From contig NZ_VTYQ01000001.1 in NCBI RefSeq assembly GCF_013113835.1, positions 620,001 through 684,000 of the forward strand: 64,000 bases of DNA, written 5' to 3'. The notes below the pieces were generated by a model. The model was not told where the DNA came from. It saw nothing but the letters and a program-made list of their open reading frames with translations, and searched no databases. Every line of letters begins with the position of its first letter. Positions within the stretch are counted from its first letter, which is position 1. This stretch comes from Vibrio sp. RE88. GTDB lineage: Bacteria > Pseudomonadota > Gammaproteobacteria > Enterobacterales > Vibrionaceae. This document shows, in pieces, positions 56,542 to 64,000 of the stretch. A program made the translations under genes and the position numbers.

Positions 56542-56567
56542 AAAGGCGAACCCTGAGGTTCGCCTTT
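56542..56567. terminator. Bidirectional terminator
   Basis: An 11-bp stem (AAAGGCGAACC and its complement) with loop CTGA, between the prfH region and gcvP. It is nearly the same sequence as the terminator at 52001-52026. Confidence 0.92.
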
Positions 56568-56593
56568 GATATATCTGTATAGGAAAAATGAAC

Positions 56594-59458
56594 TTAGTCT
56601 TCGTAGTTCTCGATGCTAGGGCAAGAACAGATTAGGTTACGGTCACCGTATACGTTATCTACACGGTTAACGGTAGGCCAGTACTTCCAAGACTTAGTGG
56701 CAGGTGAAGGGAAACAGCCAAGCTCACGCGAGTATGGGCGATCCCATTCTGCAGCAGAAAGATCAACTTGAGTATGCGGTGCATTAACCAGAGGGTTATT
56801 CTCTAGTGGCCATTCACCATTCTTCACTTTAGCCATCTCTTCACGAATCGCGATCATTGCTTCACAGAAGCGGTCGATCTCTTCTAGATCTTCGGATTCT
56901 GTTGGCTCAACCATTAGCGTACCTGCAACAGGGAACGACATAGTTGGTGCGTGGAAGCCGTAGTCCATCAGACGCTTCGCGATATCTTCTTCGCTGATGC
57001 CTGTTTCTTCTTTAAGCGGACGAATATCAATAATACATTCGTGAGCTACGCGGCCGTTCGTACCACGGTAAAGAACAGGGTAGTGAGGGCGTAGGCGCTC
57101 CATCATGTAGTTCGCGTTCAGAATCGCAACTTTAGTTGCATCTGTAAGACCAGCTTCACCCATCATGGCGATGTAAGCCCAAGAGATAGGCAGAATAGAA
57201 GCGCTACCTAGGTCAGCTGCCGAGATAGCAAAGTCATCGCCTTCAACACCGTTCTCGATGTGGCCAGGAAGGAATGGCGCTAGGTGCGATTTCACACCGA
57301 TAGGGCCCATACCCGGACCGCCACCACCGTGTGGGATACAGAAGGTTTTGTGCAGGTTCAGGTGAGAAACGTCAGAGCCGATGAAGCCTGGAGACGTCAA
57401 GCCAACCTGTGCGTTCATGTTTGCGCCGTCTAGGTAAACCTGACCGCCAGCAGCATGAACCATTTCACACACTTCTTTCACTTGCTCTTCGTACACACCG
57501 TGCGTAGAAGGGTAAGTGATCATAATGCTAGAAAGGTTGTCTTTGTGCTTCTCGATTTTTTCCGCTAGATCGTCGATATCAATGTTACCGTCGTCATCAC
57601 ATTTCACCACGACTACTTTCATTGACACCATAGATGCTGTCGCAGGGTTAGTACCGTGCGCAGAGCTTGGGATCAAACAAACGTTACGGTGACCTTCACC
57701 ACGGCTGTCATGGTAGCGCTGAATCGCGATAAGACCAGCGTACTCACCAGACGCACCAGAGTTTGGTTGTAGTGAGAATGCATCGTAACCTGTGATTTCA
57801 CACAGTTTCTCTTTCAAGTCTTTCGCTAGAGCTGAGTAGCCCGCTGCTTGTTCGATTGGTGCGAATGGGTGAATTGAGCCAAATTCAGGCCAAGTCACAG
57901 GGATCATCTCAGCCGCAGCATTCAGCTTCATGGTACAGCTGCCCAGAGGAATCATACCGTGCGTCAGCGAGAAGTCTTTGTTCTCAAGCTGTTTCAGGTA
58001 ACGCATCATCTGTGTTTCGCTGTGGTGCGTGTTGAATACTGGGTGAGTTAGGTATTCTGAAGTACGACGAAGCGCTTCAGGAATTGCTGCAAACTCGTTG
58101 CCTGCGATTTCAGAAGAAAGCGCGTTGATTTCTTCTTTTACGCCGAATACGGTAAATAGTGCTTCGATGTCACCTGTTGTTGTTGTCTCATCGAAGCTCA
58201 CACCTAGCTTGCCGTCTAGCTTGCGTAGGTTGATGTCTGCTGCTTGTGCTTTCGCGTACAGCTCTTCTGTCTTACCAGCAGTGTTGATAGTAATGGTATC
58301 GAAGAAGCTGTTGTGCGCGAGCTCATAGCCTGACTTAGTCAGACCAGCTGCAAGAATAGCTGTCATGTGGTGAGTACGACGAGCAATAGTACGTAGACCT
58401 TCCGCGCCGTGGTAAACCGCGTAGAATGAAGCCATGTTTGCTAGTAGCGCCTGAGCCGTACAGATGTTGGATGTCGCTTTCTCGCGGCGAATGTGCTGCT
58501 CACGAGTTTGCATAGCCATACGTAGAGCTTGATTGCCCTTAGTATCGATAGATACACCGATAACACGGCCTGGGATTGTACGCTTGTGCTTTTCACGTGT
58601 TGCCATAAAGGCTGCGTGTGGACCACCGTAACCCATAGGTACGCCGAAACGCTGAGCAGAACCGATGACAACGTCTGCACCCATTTCGCCTGCTGGCTTC
58701 AATAGTGCTGAAGCAAGTAGGTCAGTGGCTACGGCAACTAGTGTTTTGTTGGCTTGTGCTTTGGCGATGATGTCCGTTAGGTCGCGAACTTCACCTGTAG
58801 TACCTGGGTACTGTACCAGTGCACCGAAGACATCTTGCTCAGGAAGAGATTCAAGAGAACCGACTTGTACGTCAAAGCCGATGTATTTAGCGCGAGTCTT
58901 AACCACTTCTAGCGTTTGTGGGTGAACATCGTCTGCGACGAAGAAGACGTTGCTCTTGCTCTTGCCGGCACGCTTACAAAGCGTCATCGCTTCACCAGCC
59001 GCCGTCGCTTCATCAAGAAGAGACGCGTTAGCGATATCCATTCCCGTCAAGTCCATCACCATTTGCTGATAGTTCAGCAATGCTTCTAAACGGCCTTGAG
59101 AAATTTCTGGTTGGTAAGGGGTATAAGCTGTGTACCAGCCTGGGTTTTCCAATACGTTACGTAGAATCACGTTTGGCGTAAAGGTGTTGTAGTAACCCTG
59201 ACCGATGAATGTACGTTTAATTTGGTTTTGATCTGCGAATTCACGCATCGCAGCCAGCATGTCTGCTTCGCTCAATGCTTCAGCCATTGTCATTGGCTGT
59301 TCTAGGCGAATTTGAGCTGGTACGGTTTCGTCGATCAGTGCGTCAAGACTGGCAACATTGATCGCATCCAACATTTTTTGTTGGTCAGATTTATTTGGGC
59401 CGTTGTGGCGAGCAACGAACTCATTTTGTGTGCTGAGGCTTTGAAGTAATTCAGTCAT
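56594..59458 (-). CDS. gcvP: Glycine dehydrogenase (decarboxylating), P protein
   Basis: A 954-residue single-chain P protein, the full homodimeric length. It shows [17 protein letters not shown] at the N-terminus, [14 protein letters not shown], the PLP lysine in [21 protein letters not shown], and the C-terminal cobalt-like signature [18 protein letters not shown]. It decarboxylates glycine and passes aminomethyl to lipoyl GcvH. It is third in a glyA-gcvH-gcvP order on the minus strand, but a terminator lies between gcvH and gcvP. Confidence 0.96.
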   Translation of the reverse strand: MTELLQSLSTQNEFVARHNGPNKSDQQKMLDAINVASLDALIDETVPAQIRLEQPMTMAEALSEADMLAAMREFADQNQIKRTFIGQGYYNTFTPNVILRNVLENPGWYTAYTPYQPEISQGRLEALLNYQQMVMDLTGMDIANASLLDEATAAGEAMTLCKRAGKSKSNVFFVADDVHPQTLEVVKTRAKYIGFDVQVGSLESLPEQDVFGALVQYPGTTGEVRDLTDIIAKAQANKTLVAVATDLLASALLKPAGEMGADVVIGSAQRFGVPMGYGGPHAAFMATREKHKRTIPGRVIGVSIDTKGNQALRMAMQTREQHIRREKATSNICTAQALLANMASFYAVYHGAEGLRTIARRTHHMTAILAAGLTKSGYELAHNSFFDTITINTAGKTEELYAKAQAADINLRKLDGKLGVSFDETTTTGDIEALFTVFGVKEEINALSSEIAGNEFAAIPEALRRTSEYLTHPVFNTHHSETQMMRYLKQLENKDFSLTHGMIPLGSCTMKLNAAAEMIPVTWPEFGSIHPFAPIEQAAGYSALAKDLKEKLCEITGYDAFSLQPNSGASGEYAGLIAIQRYHDSRGEGHRNVCLIPSSAHGTNPATASMVSMKVVVVKCDDDGNIDIDDLAEKIEKHKDNLSSIMITYPSTHGVYEEQVKEVCEMVHAAGGQVYLDGANMNAQVGLTSPGFIGSDVSHLNLHKTFCIPHGGGGPGMGPIGVKSHLAPFLPGHIENGVEGDDFAISAADLGSASILPISWAYIAMMGEAGLTDATKVAILNANYMMERLRPHYPVLYRGTNGRVAHECIIDIRPLKEETGISEEDIAKRLMDYGFHAPTMSFPVAGTLMVEPTESEDLEEIDRFCEAMIAIREEMAKVKNGEWPLENNPLVNAPHTQVDLSAAEWDRPYSRELGCFPSPATKSWKYWPTVNRVDNVYGDRNLICSCPSIENYED

Positions 59459-59535
59459 TGTCCTTTACCTACTCCATCATTCGGGTATCGGATATCATTA
59501 CTGATATAAATAATTATACGTCCGAACTTTGAAAA

Positions 59536-59564
59536 AAAGCTGCCTCCCGTTTGGGGGCAGCTTT
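59536..59564 (-). terminator. Terminator between gcvH and gcvP
   Basis: Read on the minus strand, AAAGCTGCC pairs with GGCAGCTTT, with inner CCC/GGG and one bulge, followed by T7. It lies between two genes of the same operon. Confidence 0.85.
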
Positions 59565-59577
59565 AAACTCGTCCTAA

Positions 59578-59958
59578 TTACTCGTCTTCGATCGAGTTTA
59601 GGTACTCTTCTGCGCTTTTCAGATTGTCTAGCTCTGATGCATCTGACATCTTCACTTTAACAATCCAACCGCCTTCGAAAGGTTCTTCGTTGATTAGCTC
59701 TGGGCTATCTTCTAACTCTTCGTTGATTTCTAGAATCTCACCAGTGATTGGCGCGTAGATATCTGAAGCTGCTTTTACAGATTCAACCAAAGAGAAGCTA
59801 TCACCCGCTTCGATTTCTGCTTCAACTTCAGGTAGGTCTACGAATACAACGTCACCTAGCATTTCTTGTGCATGCTCTGAAATACCGATAGTTACTGTGC
59901 CGTCACCGTTGTCACGTACCCACTCGTGGCTATCTGCAAACTTCAGTGTGTTGTCCAT
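59578..59958 (-). CDS. gcvH: Glycine cleavage system H protein
   Basis: A 126-residue lipoyl carrier. [22 protein letters not shown] at the start and the lipoylated Lys62 in [15 protein letters not shown] are diagnostic; GGWIVKVKM follows. It shuttles the aminomethyl group from GcvP to GcvT and the dihydrolipoyl group to the L protein. It is strongly acidic, as usual. GGAGAT precedes the ATG. It lies between glyA and gcvP. Confidence 0.96.
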   Translation of the reverse strand: MDNTLKFADSHEWVRDNGDGTVTIGISEHAQEMLGDVVFVDLPEVEAEIEAGDSFSLVESVKAASDIYAPITGEILEINEELEDSPELINEEPFEGGWIVKVKMSDASELDNLKSAEEYLNSIEDE

Positions 59959-59995
59959 TGCTTAATCTCCAAAAATATAACTTTGATTAAATTGT

Positions 59996-61291
59996 TTATT
60001 GGTAAAGTGGGTAGCGATTACACAGCGCTTTCACTTCTTTGCGAACGCGTTGTTCTACTTCTGCGTCACCTTCAGGGTTGTTCACCAATCCGTCCAGTAC
60101 ATCGCCAATCCAGTTACCGATGAGTTTGAATTCTTCAGCGCCAAAGCCGCGGCTTGTACCCGCAGGCGTCCCTAAACGGATGCCCGATGTAATCATAGGC
60201 TTCTCTGAATCGAATGGGATGCCATTTTTGTTACATGTGATCCCTGCACGCTCCAACGCTTCTTCTGCTTTGTTACCTTTCAAGCCCTTAGGACGAAGGT
60301 CAACCAGCATCAGGTGCGTGTCAGTGCCGCCAGTCACAATGTCACAACCGCGAGTTTGCAATACTTCCGCCAGAACTTTTGCGTTATTGATCACTGAATC
60401 AATATAAGTATTGAATTCAGGGCCTAAAGCTTCACCGAAAGCGACGGCTTTAGCTGCGATCACGTGCATCAGTGGGCCACCTTGAAGGCCAGGGAATACC
60501 GCTGAGTTGATTTTCTTAATGATGTCTTCGTGGTTGGTCAGAATCATACCGCCACGTGGGCCACGCAATGTTTTATGCGTTGTCGTTGTAACAACGTGTG
60601 CGTGTGGCAGTGGGCTAGGGTGAGCACCAGTCGCAATCAGACCGGCGATGTGCGCCATATCAACCATTAGAATCGCATCAACTTCATCAGCGATTTCACG
60701 GAATTTTGCGAAGTCGATAGTACGAGGAATAGCACTACCACCGGCGATGATCATTTTTGGTTTGTGCTCAAGTGCCAGAGCACGAACATCTTCGTAGTTG
60801 ATTTCTAGTGATTCACGATCCACACCGTACTGAACAGCGTTGAACCATTTACCAGAAAGAGCAGGGCGCGCACCGTGAGTTAGGTGGCCGCCAGCATCCA
60901 GAGACATGCCTAGGATAGTATCGCCAGGTTGAAGCAGAGCAAGTTTAACTGCGCCGTTTGCCTGTGCGCCAGAGTGAGGCTGAACGTTAGCGAAATCGCA
61001 TTTGAACAGCTGTTTAGCGCGCTCAATCGCGATTGCTTCTACGGTATCAACATGTTCACAACCGCCGTAGTAACGACGACCAGGGTAGCCTTCTGCGTAT
61101 TTGTTGGTTAGGCAAGTGCCTTGAGCTTGCATCACTGCTTTTGAAACAATGTTTTCTGAAGCAATGAGCTCGATTTGTTCGTTCTGACGAGTGTTTTCCG
61201 CTTGGATACCTGCGAAAACCGCGTCGTCTGTAGCAGCAAGATTAGTCGAGAAAAAGTTCTCTAGGCTGTGATTTTGGTAAGTGTTGTTCAT
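59996..61291 (-). CDS. glyA: Serine hydroxymethyltransferase
   Basis: A 431-residue enzyme. It shows [44 protein letters not shown] and the PLP lysine in [14 protein letters not shown]. It interconverts serine and glycine with tetrahydrofolate and works with the cleavage system to recycle glycine carbon. The start at 61291 has GGAAGG upstream; a longer open frame has no support. A first-chromosome glyA copy probably exists as well (inference); this one is tied to the gcv genes. Confidence 0.95.
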   Translation of the reverse strand: MNNTYQNHSLENFFSTNLAATDDAVFAGIQAENTRQNEQIELIASENIVSKAVMQAQGTCLTNKYAEGYPGRRYYGGCEHVDTVEAIAIERAKQLFKCDFANVQPHSGAQANGAVKLALLQPGDTILGMSLDAGGHLTHGARPALSGKWFNAVQYGVDRESLEINYEDVRALALEHKPKMIIAGGSAIPRTIDFAKFREIADEVDAILMVDMAHIAGLIATGAHPSPLPHAHVVTTTTHKTLRGPRGGMILTNHEDIIKKINSAVFPGLQGGPLMHVIAAKAVAFGEALGPEFNTYIDSVINNAKVLAEVLQTRGCDIVTGGTDTHLMLVDLRPKGLKGNKAEEALERAGITCNKNGIPFDSEKPMITSGIRLGTPAGTSRGFGAEEFKLIGNWIGDVLDGLVNNPEGDAEVEQRVRKEVKALCNRYPLYQ

Positions 61292-61313
61292 GGTAGATGA
61301 CCTTCCATTCGTG

Positions 61314-61350
61314 CTAACGAGATTATTAATAGGGTTATCGCTCTCGTTAG
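61314..61350 (-). repeat. Inverted repeat in the glyA leader
   Basis: CTAACGAG (61314-61321) and CTCGTTAG (61343-61350) form an 8-bp stem with a 21-base loop between the probable promoter and glyA. I see no glycine-riboswitch core in it. Confidence 0.6.
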
Positions 61351-61392
61351 TCCTCTTTCTATTTACTGCCCTCAAAAACGAAGACAGGGTGA

Positions 61393-61419
61393 ATTCTATA
61401 CCCCTAAGCGATGTGTCAA
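61393..61419 (-). promoter_or_regulatory. Probable glyA promoter
   Basis: On the minus strand TTGACA (61419-61414) and TAGAAT (61398-61393) are separated by 15 bases, shorter than ideal. A start near 61385 would give a leader of about 95 bases containing an 8-bp inverted repeat (61314-61350). Confidence 0.5.
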
Positions 61420-61547
61420 ATCTTGGGGAAAAGCCGAATCTCACTGTTAAATCACTTTATCAGTCAGTTCGGAAATAGCATCTCTACAACTAACAAGTTG
61501 GTAACATAGCGTTTGTCGAAGGAACAATCAACCAAAAATTTCCTATT

Positions 61548-61561
61548 GGAAACATGGTTTC
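61548..61561. promoter_or_regulatory. Palindromic operator candidate before the XRE-cupin gene
   Basis: GGAAACATGGTTTC (GAAAC-ATG-GTTTC) lies in the glyA/regulator divergent region. A near copy (62503-62517) precedes gcvT; both have TATTGGAAACA to the left. Probably the regulator's binding site. Confidence 0.7.
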
Positions 61562-61672
61562 TAAAACTGTTACCGAGAGCACGCTTTATTTCCTATTGTT
61601 ATCTTTCCTCTCTGAATGGGTTCGTGCACAATGAAAATGGAACAGGAAGTGGACGTTTAATAAGAGGGAAGC

Positions 61673-62296
61673 ATGCCCGAAGATATCTATGATGAGTACC
61701 CATCTTTGACTCTGGCAAAAGAGGCCGTCGATCAAAACATCGAACCCCTAAAATTGGGTGAGAGAATCAAGGACATTCGCGGTAAGTTAGGGATTACTCT
61801 GGAAGAGGCAAGTCAACGCACTGGTCTCGCTCGTTCGACCCTAAGCAAGATAGAGAATGAGCAGATTTCTCCTACGTTTCAGGCGATGCAGAAACTGGCG
61901 CTTGGATTACAGATAGATATGCCTCAACTCTTTGAACCACCTAGAAAAAAGGTGGCAACAGGGCGTAGGGATATCACTAAGAATAAGCAAGGTAAACCGC
62001 ACCCGACACCGACCTACGAACATGAGCTCTTGGCGACTCAGCTTTCCAATAAGAAAATGATGCCTTTTAAAAGCCAAGTTCATGCGCGAAACTTTGAAGA
62101 GTACGGTGATTGGGTACGTCATGACGGTGAAGAGTTTTTGCTGATTTTGTCTGGCTCTGTCATGTTCTATTCGGAGTTTTACGAACCGGTAGAATTGAGT
62201 GAAGGTGACAGTGTTTACTATGACGCAAACATGGGCCATATGCTGATCTCAACCAGTGAGCAGGATGCCAATATTTTGTGGGTGACCGCTAAATAA
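61673..62296 (+). CDS. XRE-cupin regulator of the glycine cleavage genes (inferred)
   Basis: A 207-residue protein with an acidic N-terminal extension, helix-turn-helix at about residues 30-85 (LGITLEEASQRTGLARSTLS, then KIENEQISPTFQAMQKLA) and a C-terminal cupin with WVRHDGEEFLLILSGSVMFY and GDSVYYDANMGHMLIST. GAGGGAA precedes the ATG. It sits between glyA-gcvHP and gcvT, divergent from the former. The same position and order occur in the Vibrio gcv loci I know. Matching palindromes precede it and gcvT. The ligand is probably a glycine/serine-related metabolite (inference). Confidence 0.85.
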   Translation: MPEDIYDEYPSLTLAKEAVDQNIEPLKLGERIKDIRGKLGITLEEASQRTGLARSTLSKIENEQISPTFQAMQKLALGLQIDMPQLFEPPRKKVATGRRDITKNKQGKPHPTPTYEHELLATQLSNKKMMPFKSQVHARNFEEYGDWVRHDGEEFLLILSGSVMFYSEFYEPVELSEGDSVYYDANMGHMLISTSEQDANILWVTAK

Positions 62297-62363
62297 CACG
62301 ATTTATAAAGAATTTCGTATAGTGAAAGCAAACGTTTGCCTTTGCGATTTAGATGAGTACAAT

Positions 62364-62409
62364 AGCGCCATCTCGGACAGAATCAGTCTGAGATGGCGCT
62401 TTCTTTTTG
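62364..62409 (+). terminator. Rho-independent terminator after the XRE-cupin gene
   Basis: AGCGCCATCTC and GAGATGGCGCT form an 11-bp stem with a 15-base loop, followed by TTCTTTTT. A TTGCCT/TACAAT pair just before it (62336-62363) resembles a promoter and may be chance. Confidence 0.9.
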
Positions 62410-62502
62410 CCCCTTTGAATGTGAATATGATGTTAAATGTCACACTTTAGACTGTTCCCCTGCTGTTAATGGTGCAAAAATTCTCCACTCGTGTTTATTA
62501 TT

Positions 62503-62517
62503 GGAAACAAGGTTTCC
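62503..62517. promoter_or_regulatory. Palindromic operator candidate before gcvT
   Basis: GGAAAC-AAG-GTTTCC is a perfect palindrome about 38 bases before the gcvT ATG, matching the site at 61548-61561. Confidence 0.72.
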
Positions 62518-62554
62518 TTGAACGGAAAACGAACCTGATTAAATGGAGACAACA

Positions 62555-63673
62555 ATGACTCAAGATCTACTCAAAACACCACTTCATACGCTTCACGTAG
62601 AAGCTGGTGCGAAAATGGTTCCTTTCGCAGGCTACGACATGCCAGTCCAATACAAACTGGGTGTAAAGAAAGAGCACTTACATACTCGCGACGCTGCGGG
62701 TCTTTTTGATGTGTCTCACATGGGACAACTTCGTTTGCACGGTGAAGGTGCCGCAGCATTTCTTGAGTCGTTAGTTCCAGTTGACATCATTGACCTACCA
62801 CAGGGCAACCAGCGCTATGCTTTCTTTACTAATGAAGAAGGCGGCATCATGGATGACCTAATGGTGGCAAACCTAGGCGACCACCTATTTGTTGTGGTTA
62901 ACGCGGCGTGTAAAGAGCAAGACATCAATCACCTTGAAGCTCACCTACCAACGGGTGTTGAGCTAGAGATCATTGATGATCGCGCATTGCTGGCTCTTCA
63001 AGGTCCTAAAGCAGTCGATGTGCTTAAGCGCTTCAACCCAGAAGTTGCTGAGATGCTATTTATGGATGTGAAGAAGTTAGACATCCTAGGTGTTGAGTGC
63101 ATCGTTAGCCGCAGTGGCTACACAGGTGAAGATGGCTACGAAATCTCTGTGCCGAACACGCATGCTGAAGAACTTGCGCAGAAGCTAACAGCGGAAGAAG
63201 AAGTGGAGTGGATTGGTCTTGGTGCACGTGATTCACTTCGTCTAGAGTGTGGTCTGTGCCTATACGGACACGATCTTGATACAACGACGACACCTGTAGA
63301 AGCAAGCCTTCTGTGGGGTATTCAGAAAATTCGTCGTGCAGACGGCGAGCGCGCTGGTGGCTTCCCAGGTGCGGATATCATCCTTAAGCAGATTGAAACT
63401 AAAGACGTATCACGTAAGCGTGTTGGTCTAGTAGGCCAGACGAAAGCGCCAGTACGTGAAGGTGCGGAGCTGTTTGATGCCGATGACAACAAAGTCGGTG
63501 TCGTGACCAGTGGTACCGCGGGTCCAAACGCAGGTAAGCCTGTCTCTATGGCTTATGTACGTGCAGATCTTGCAGCAATCGGCACTGAATTGTTTGCAGA
63601 TGTTCGTGGTAAGAAACTGCCTATGACCATTGAAAAAATGCCATTTGTTCCTCAACGTTACTACCGTGGCTAA
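62555..63673 (+). CDS. gcvT: Glycine cleavage system T protein (aminomethyltransferase)
   Basis: A 372-residue protein. LHVEAGAKMVPFAGYDMPVQY, LFDVSHMGQL, SRSGYTGEDGYEISV and LGARDSLRLECGLCLYGHD are GcvT signatures (the conserved Asp in the folate site is in GARDSLRLE). It transfers the methylene group from the aminomethyl-lipoyl carrier to tetrahydrofolate and releases ammonia. The start is 62555, with GGAG 6 bases upstream; the ATG at 62543 lies in that site. It ends with a terminator at 63707. Confidence 0.96.
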   Translation: MTQDLLKTPLHTLHVEAGAKMVPFAGYDMPVQYKLGVKKEHLHTRDAAGLFDVSHMGQLRLHGEGAAAFLESLVPVDIIDLPQGNQRYAFFTNEEGGIMDDLMVANLGDHLFVVVNAACKEQDINHLEAHLPTGVELEIIDDRALLALQGPKAVDVLKRFNPEVAEMLFMDVKKLDILGVECIVSRSGYTGEDGYEISVPNTHAEELAQKLTAEEEVEWIGLGARDSLRLECGLCLYGHDLDTTTTPVEASLLWGIQKIRRADGERAGGFPGADIILKQIETKDVSRKRVGLVGQTKAPVREGAELFDADDNKVGVVTSGTAGPNAGKPVSMAYVRADLAAIGTELFADVRGKKLPMTIEKMPFVPQRYYRG

Positions 63674-63706
63674 TCTTTCAAAATAAACAGTATTTGATTG
63701 AATTTT

Positions 63707-63741
63707 AAAATCCGATATTGGGCGACCAATATCGGATTTTT
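63707..63741 (+). terminator. Rho-independent terminator after gcvT
   Basis: TCCGATATTGG and its complement pair over 11 bp with loop GCGA, flanked by A4 and T5. Confidence 0.93.
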
Positions 63742-63790
63742 ACGTTATGAGGAGGGAGGATTAAGTTGGCTGCCTGAGGTAGGTTTTTGC

Positions 63791-64000
63791 TCAGTACGCC
63801 GAAATGCCAAACTCTCTTAATTTGGCTGGGAGAACATCGTCAAGTTTGTCGATGTCATCAGGCTCGACTTCAATCAAATCAAATTGATGTTGCTCGTATA
63901 TTCGTTTGATGTCGGCTTTTTCGTTCTCGGGGAATGCTCCGGTATCACGCCCCCAATATTGCAAGTAGACTTTGCCCGTGGGCAGATAGAAATCGCTGAG
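63791..64000 (-). CDS. C-terminal part of an unidentified protein (nuclease-like)
   Basis: An open frame of 70 codons runs from the right edge to a stop at 63791 and is too short for confident typing. It begins LSDFYLPTGKVYLQYWGRD and ends LREFGISAY. The D-x-Y-L-P...G-K-V-Y-x-x-Y-W-G pattern resembles a PD-(D/E)XK-type fold seen at the end of some DNA-processing proteins (weak inference). It converges with gcvT. Confidence 0.55.
   Translation of the reverse strand, partial: LSDFYLPTGKVYLQYWGRDTGAFPENEKADIKRIYEQHQFDLIEVEPDDIDKLDDVLPAKLREFGISAY

Noticed and set aside
61292..61547. Glycine riboswitch in the glyA leader
   Set aside because: An 8-bp inverted repeat is present but the conserved aptamer core is not. 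Kept only as an inverted repeat.
62336..62410. Small RNA gene made of a TTGCCT/TACAAT promoter and the following terminator
   Set aside because: The promoter would start transcription inside the hairpin itself, leaving almost no transcript. Most likely chance near the terminator.
62297..62554. Glycine riboswitch upstream of gcvT
   Set aside because: Glycine aptamers are common before gcv genes, but I could not find the conserved core. The region holds a terminator and a palindromic protein site instead. A covariance-model search for the glycine riboswitch would settle it.

Overview
The window reads as an accessory-rich stretch of a Vibrio genome, most likely the smaller chromosome (inference). 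The evidence is a vibriolysin-type M4 protease, a Vibrio-type M28 aminopeptidase, OmpW, a DUF5062-like small protein, and the arrangement glyA-gcvH-gcvP / XRE-cupin regulator / gcvT. Most genes are compact, with clear Shine-Dalgarno (SD) sequences and rho-independent terminators between units. I saw no insertion sequence, phage gene, CRISPR array, tRNA or rRNA.

Layout. 1-5.9 kb: end of a divergent threonyl-tRNA synthetase, a NorR regulator, a GlxA-type regulator divergent from rhodanese and glutathione transferase genes, then a His-tailed microprotein and an MFS carrier. 6-15.6 kb: TSUP permease, small enzymes, two solute-binding proteins, hisC divergent from LysR and RNase Z, and an SgrR-type regulator divergent from an MFS exporter. 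16-20 kb: two secreted peptidases. 20-24.3 kb: an ammonium transporter fused to a histidine-kinase-like module that lacks its phospho-acceptor His, next to a response regulator with a degraded HD-GYP domain. 24.5-28.3 kb: a three-subunit HcnABC-type amino-acid dehydrogenase and a nitrilase-family hydrolase. 28-40.6 kb: envelope and metabolic genes (M23 endopeptidase, OmpW with an FNR box, subtilase, thiol dioxygenase, LysE with an XRE-cupin regulator). 40.7-44.3 kb: an ABC-F ATPase preceded by a 26-codon leader peptide, an acetyltransferase and an AraC regulator. 44.7-52 kb: a secreted esterase unit, an MsbA-like exporter, a threonine-aldolase-like enzyme, and an HxlR/GST pair.

52-56.4 kb: a secreted protein of 22 tandem 25-residue repeats, then an RNA-repair module, RtcB ligase plus peptide chain release factor H. 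This module has a sigma70-like promoter, a 13-codon leader ORF and an elaborate mRNA hairpin before rtcB. 56.5-63.7 kb: the glycine cleavage system with its own XRE-cupin regulator. A shared palindrome lies upstream of both the regulator and gcvT, and a terminator lies between gcvH and gcvP. The right edge cuts an unidentified minus-strand gene.

The strongest candidates for undescribed biology are the structured leader of the rtcB-prfH operon, the ABC-F leader peptide, and the Amt-pseudokinase/degenerate HD-GYP pair. All functional statements come from reading motifs; no database search was run.
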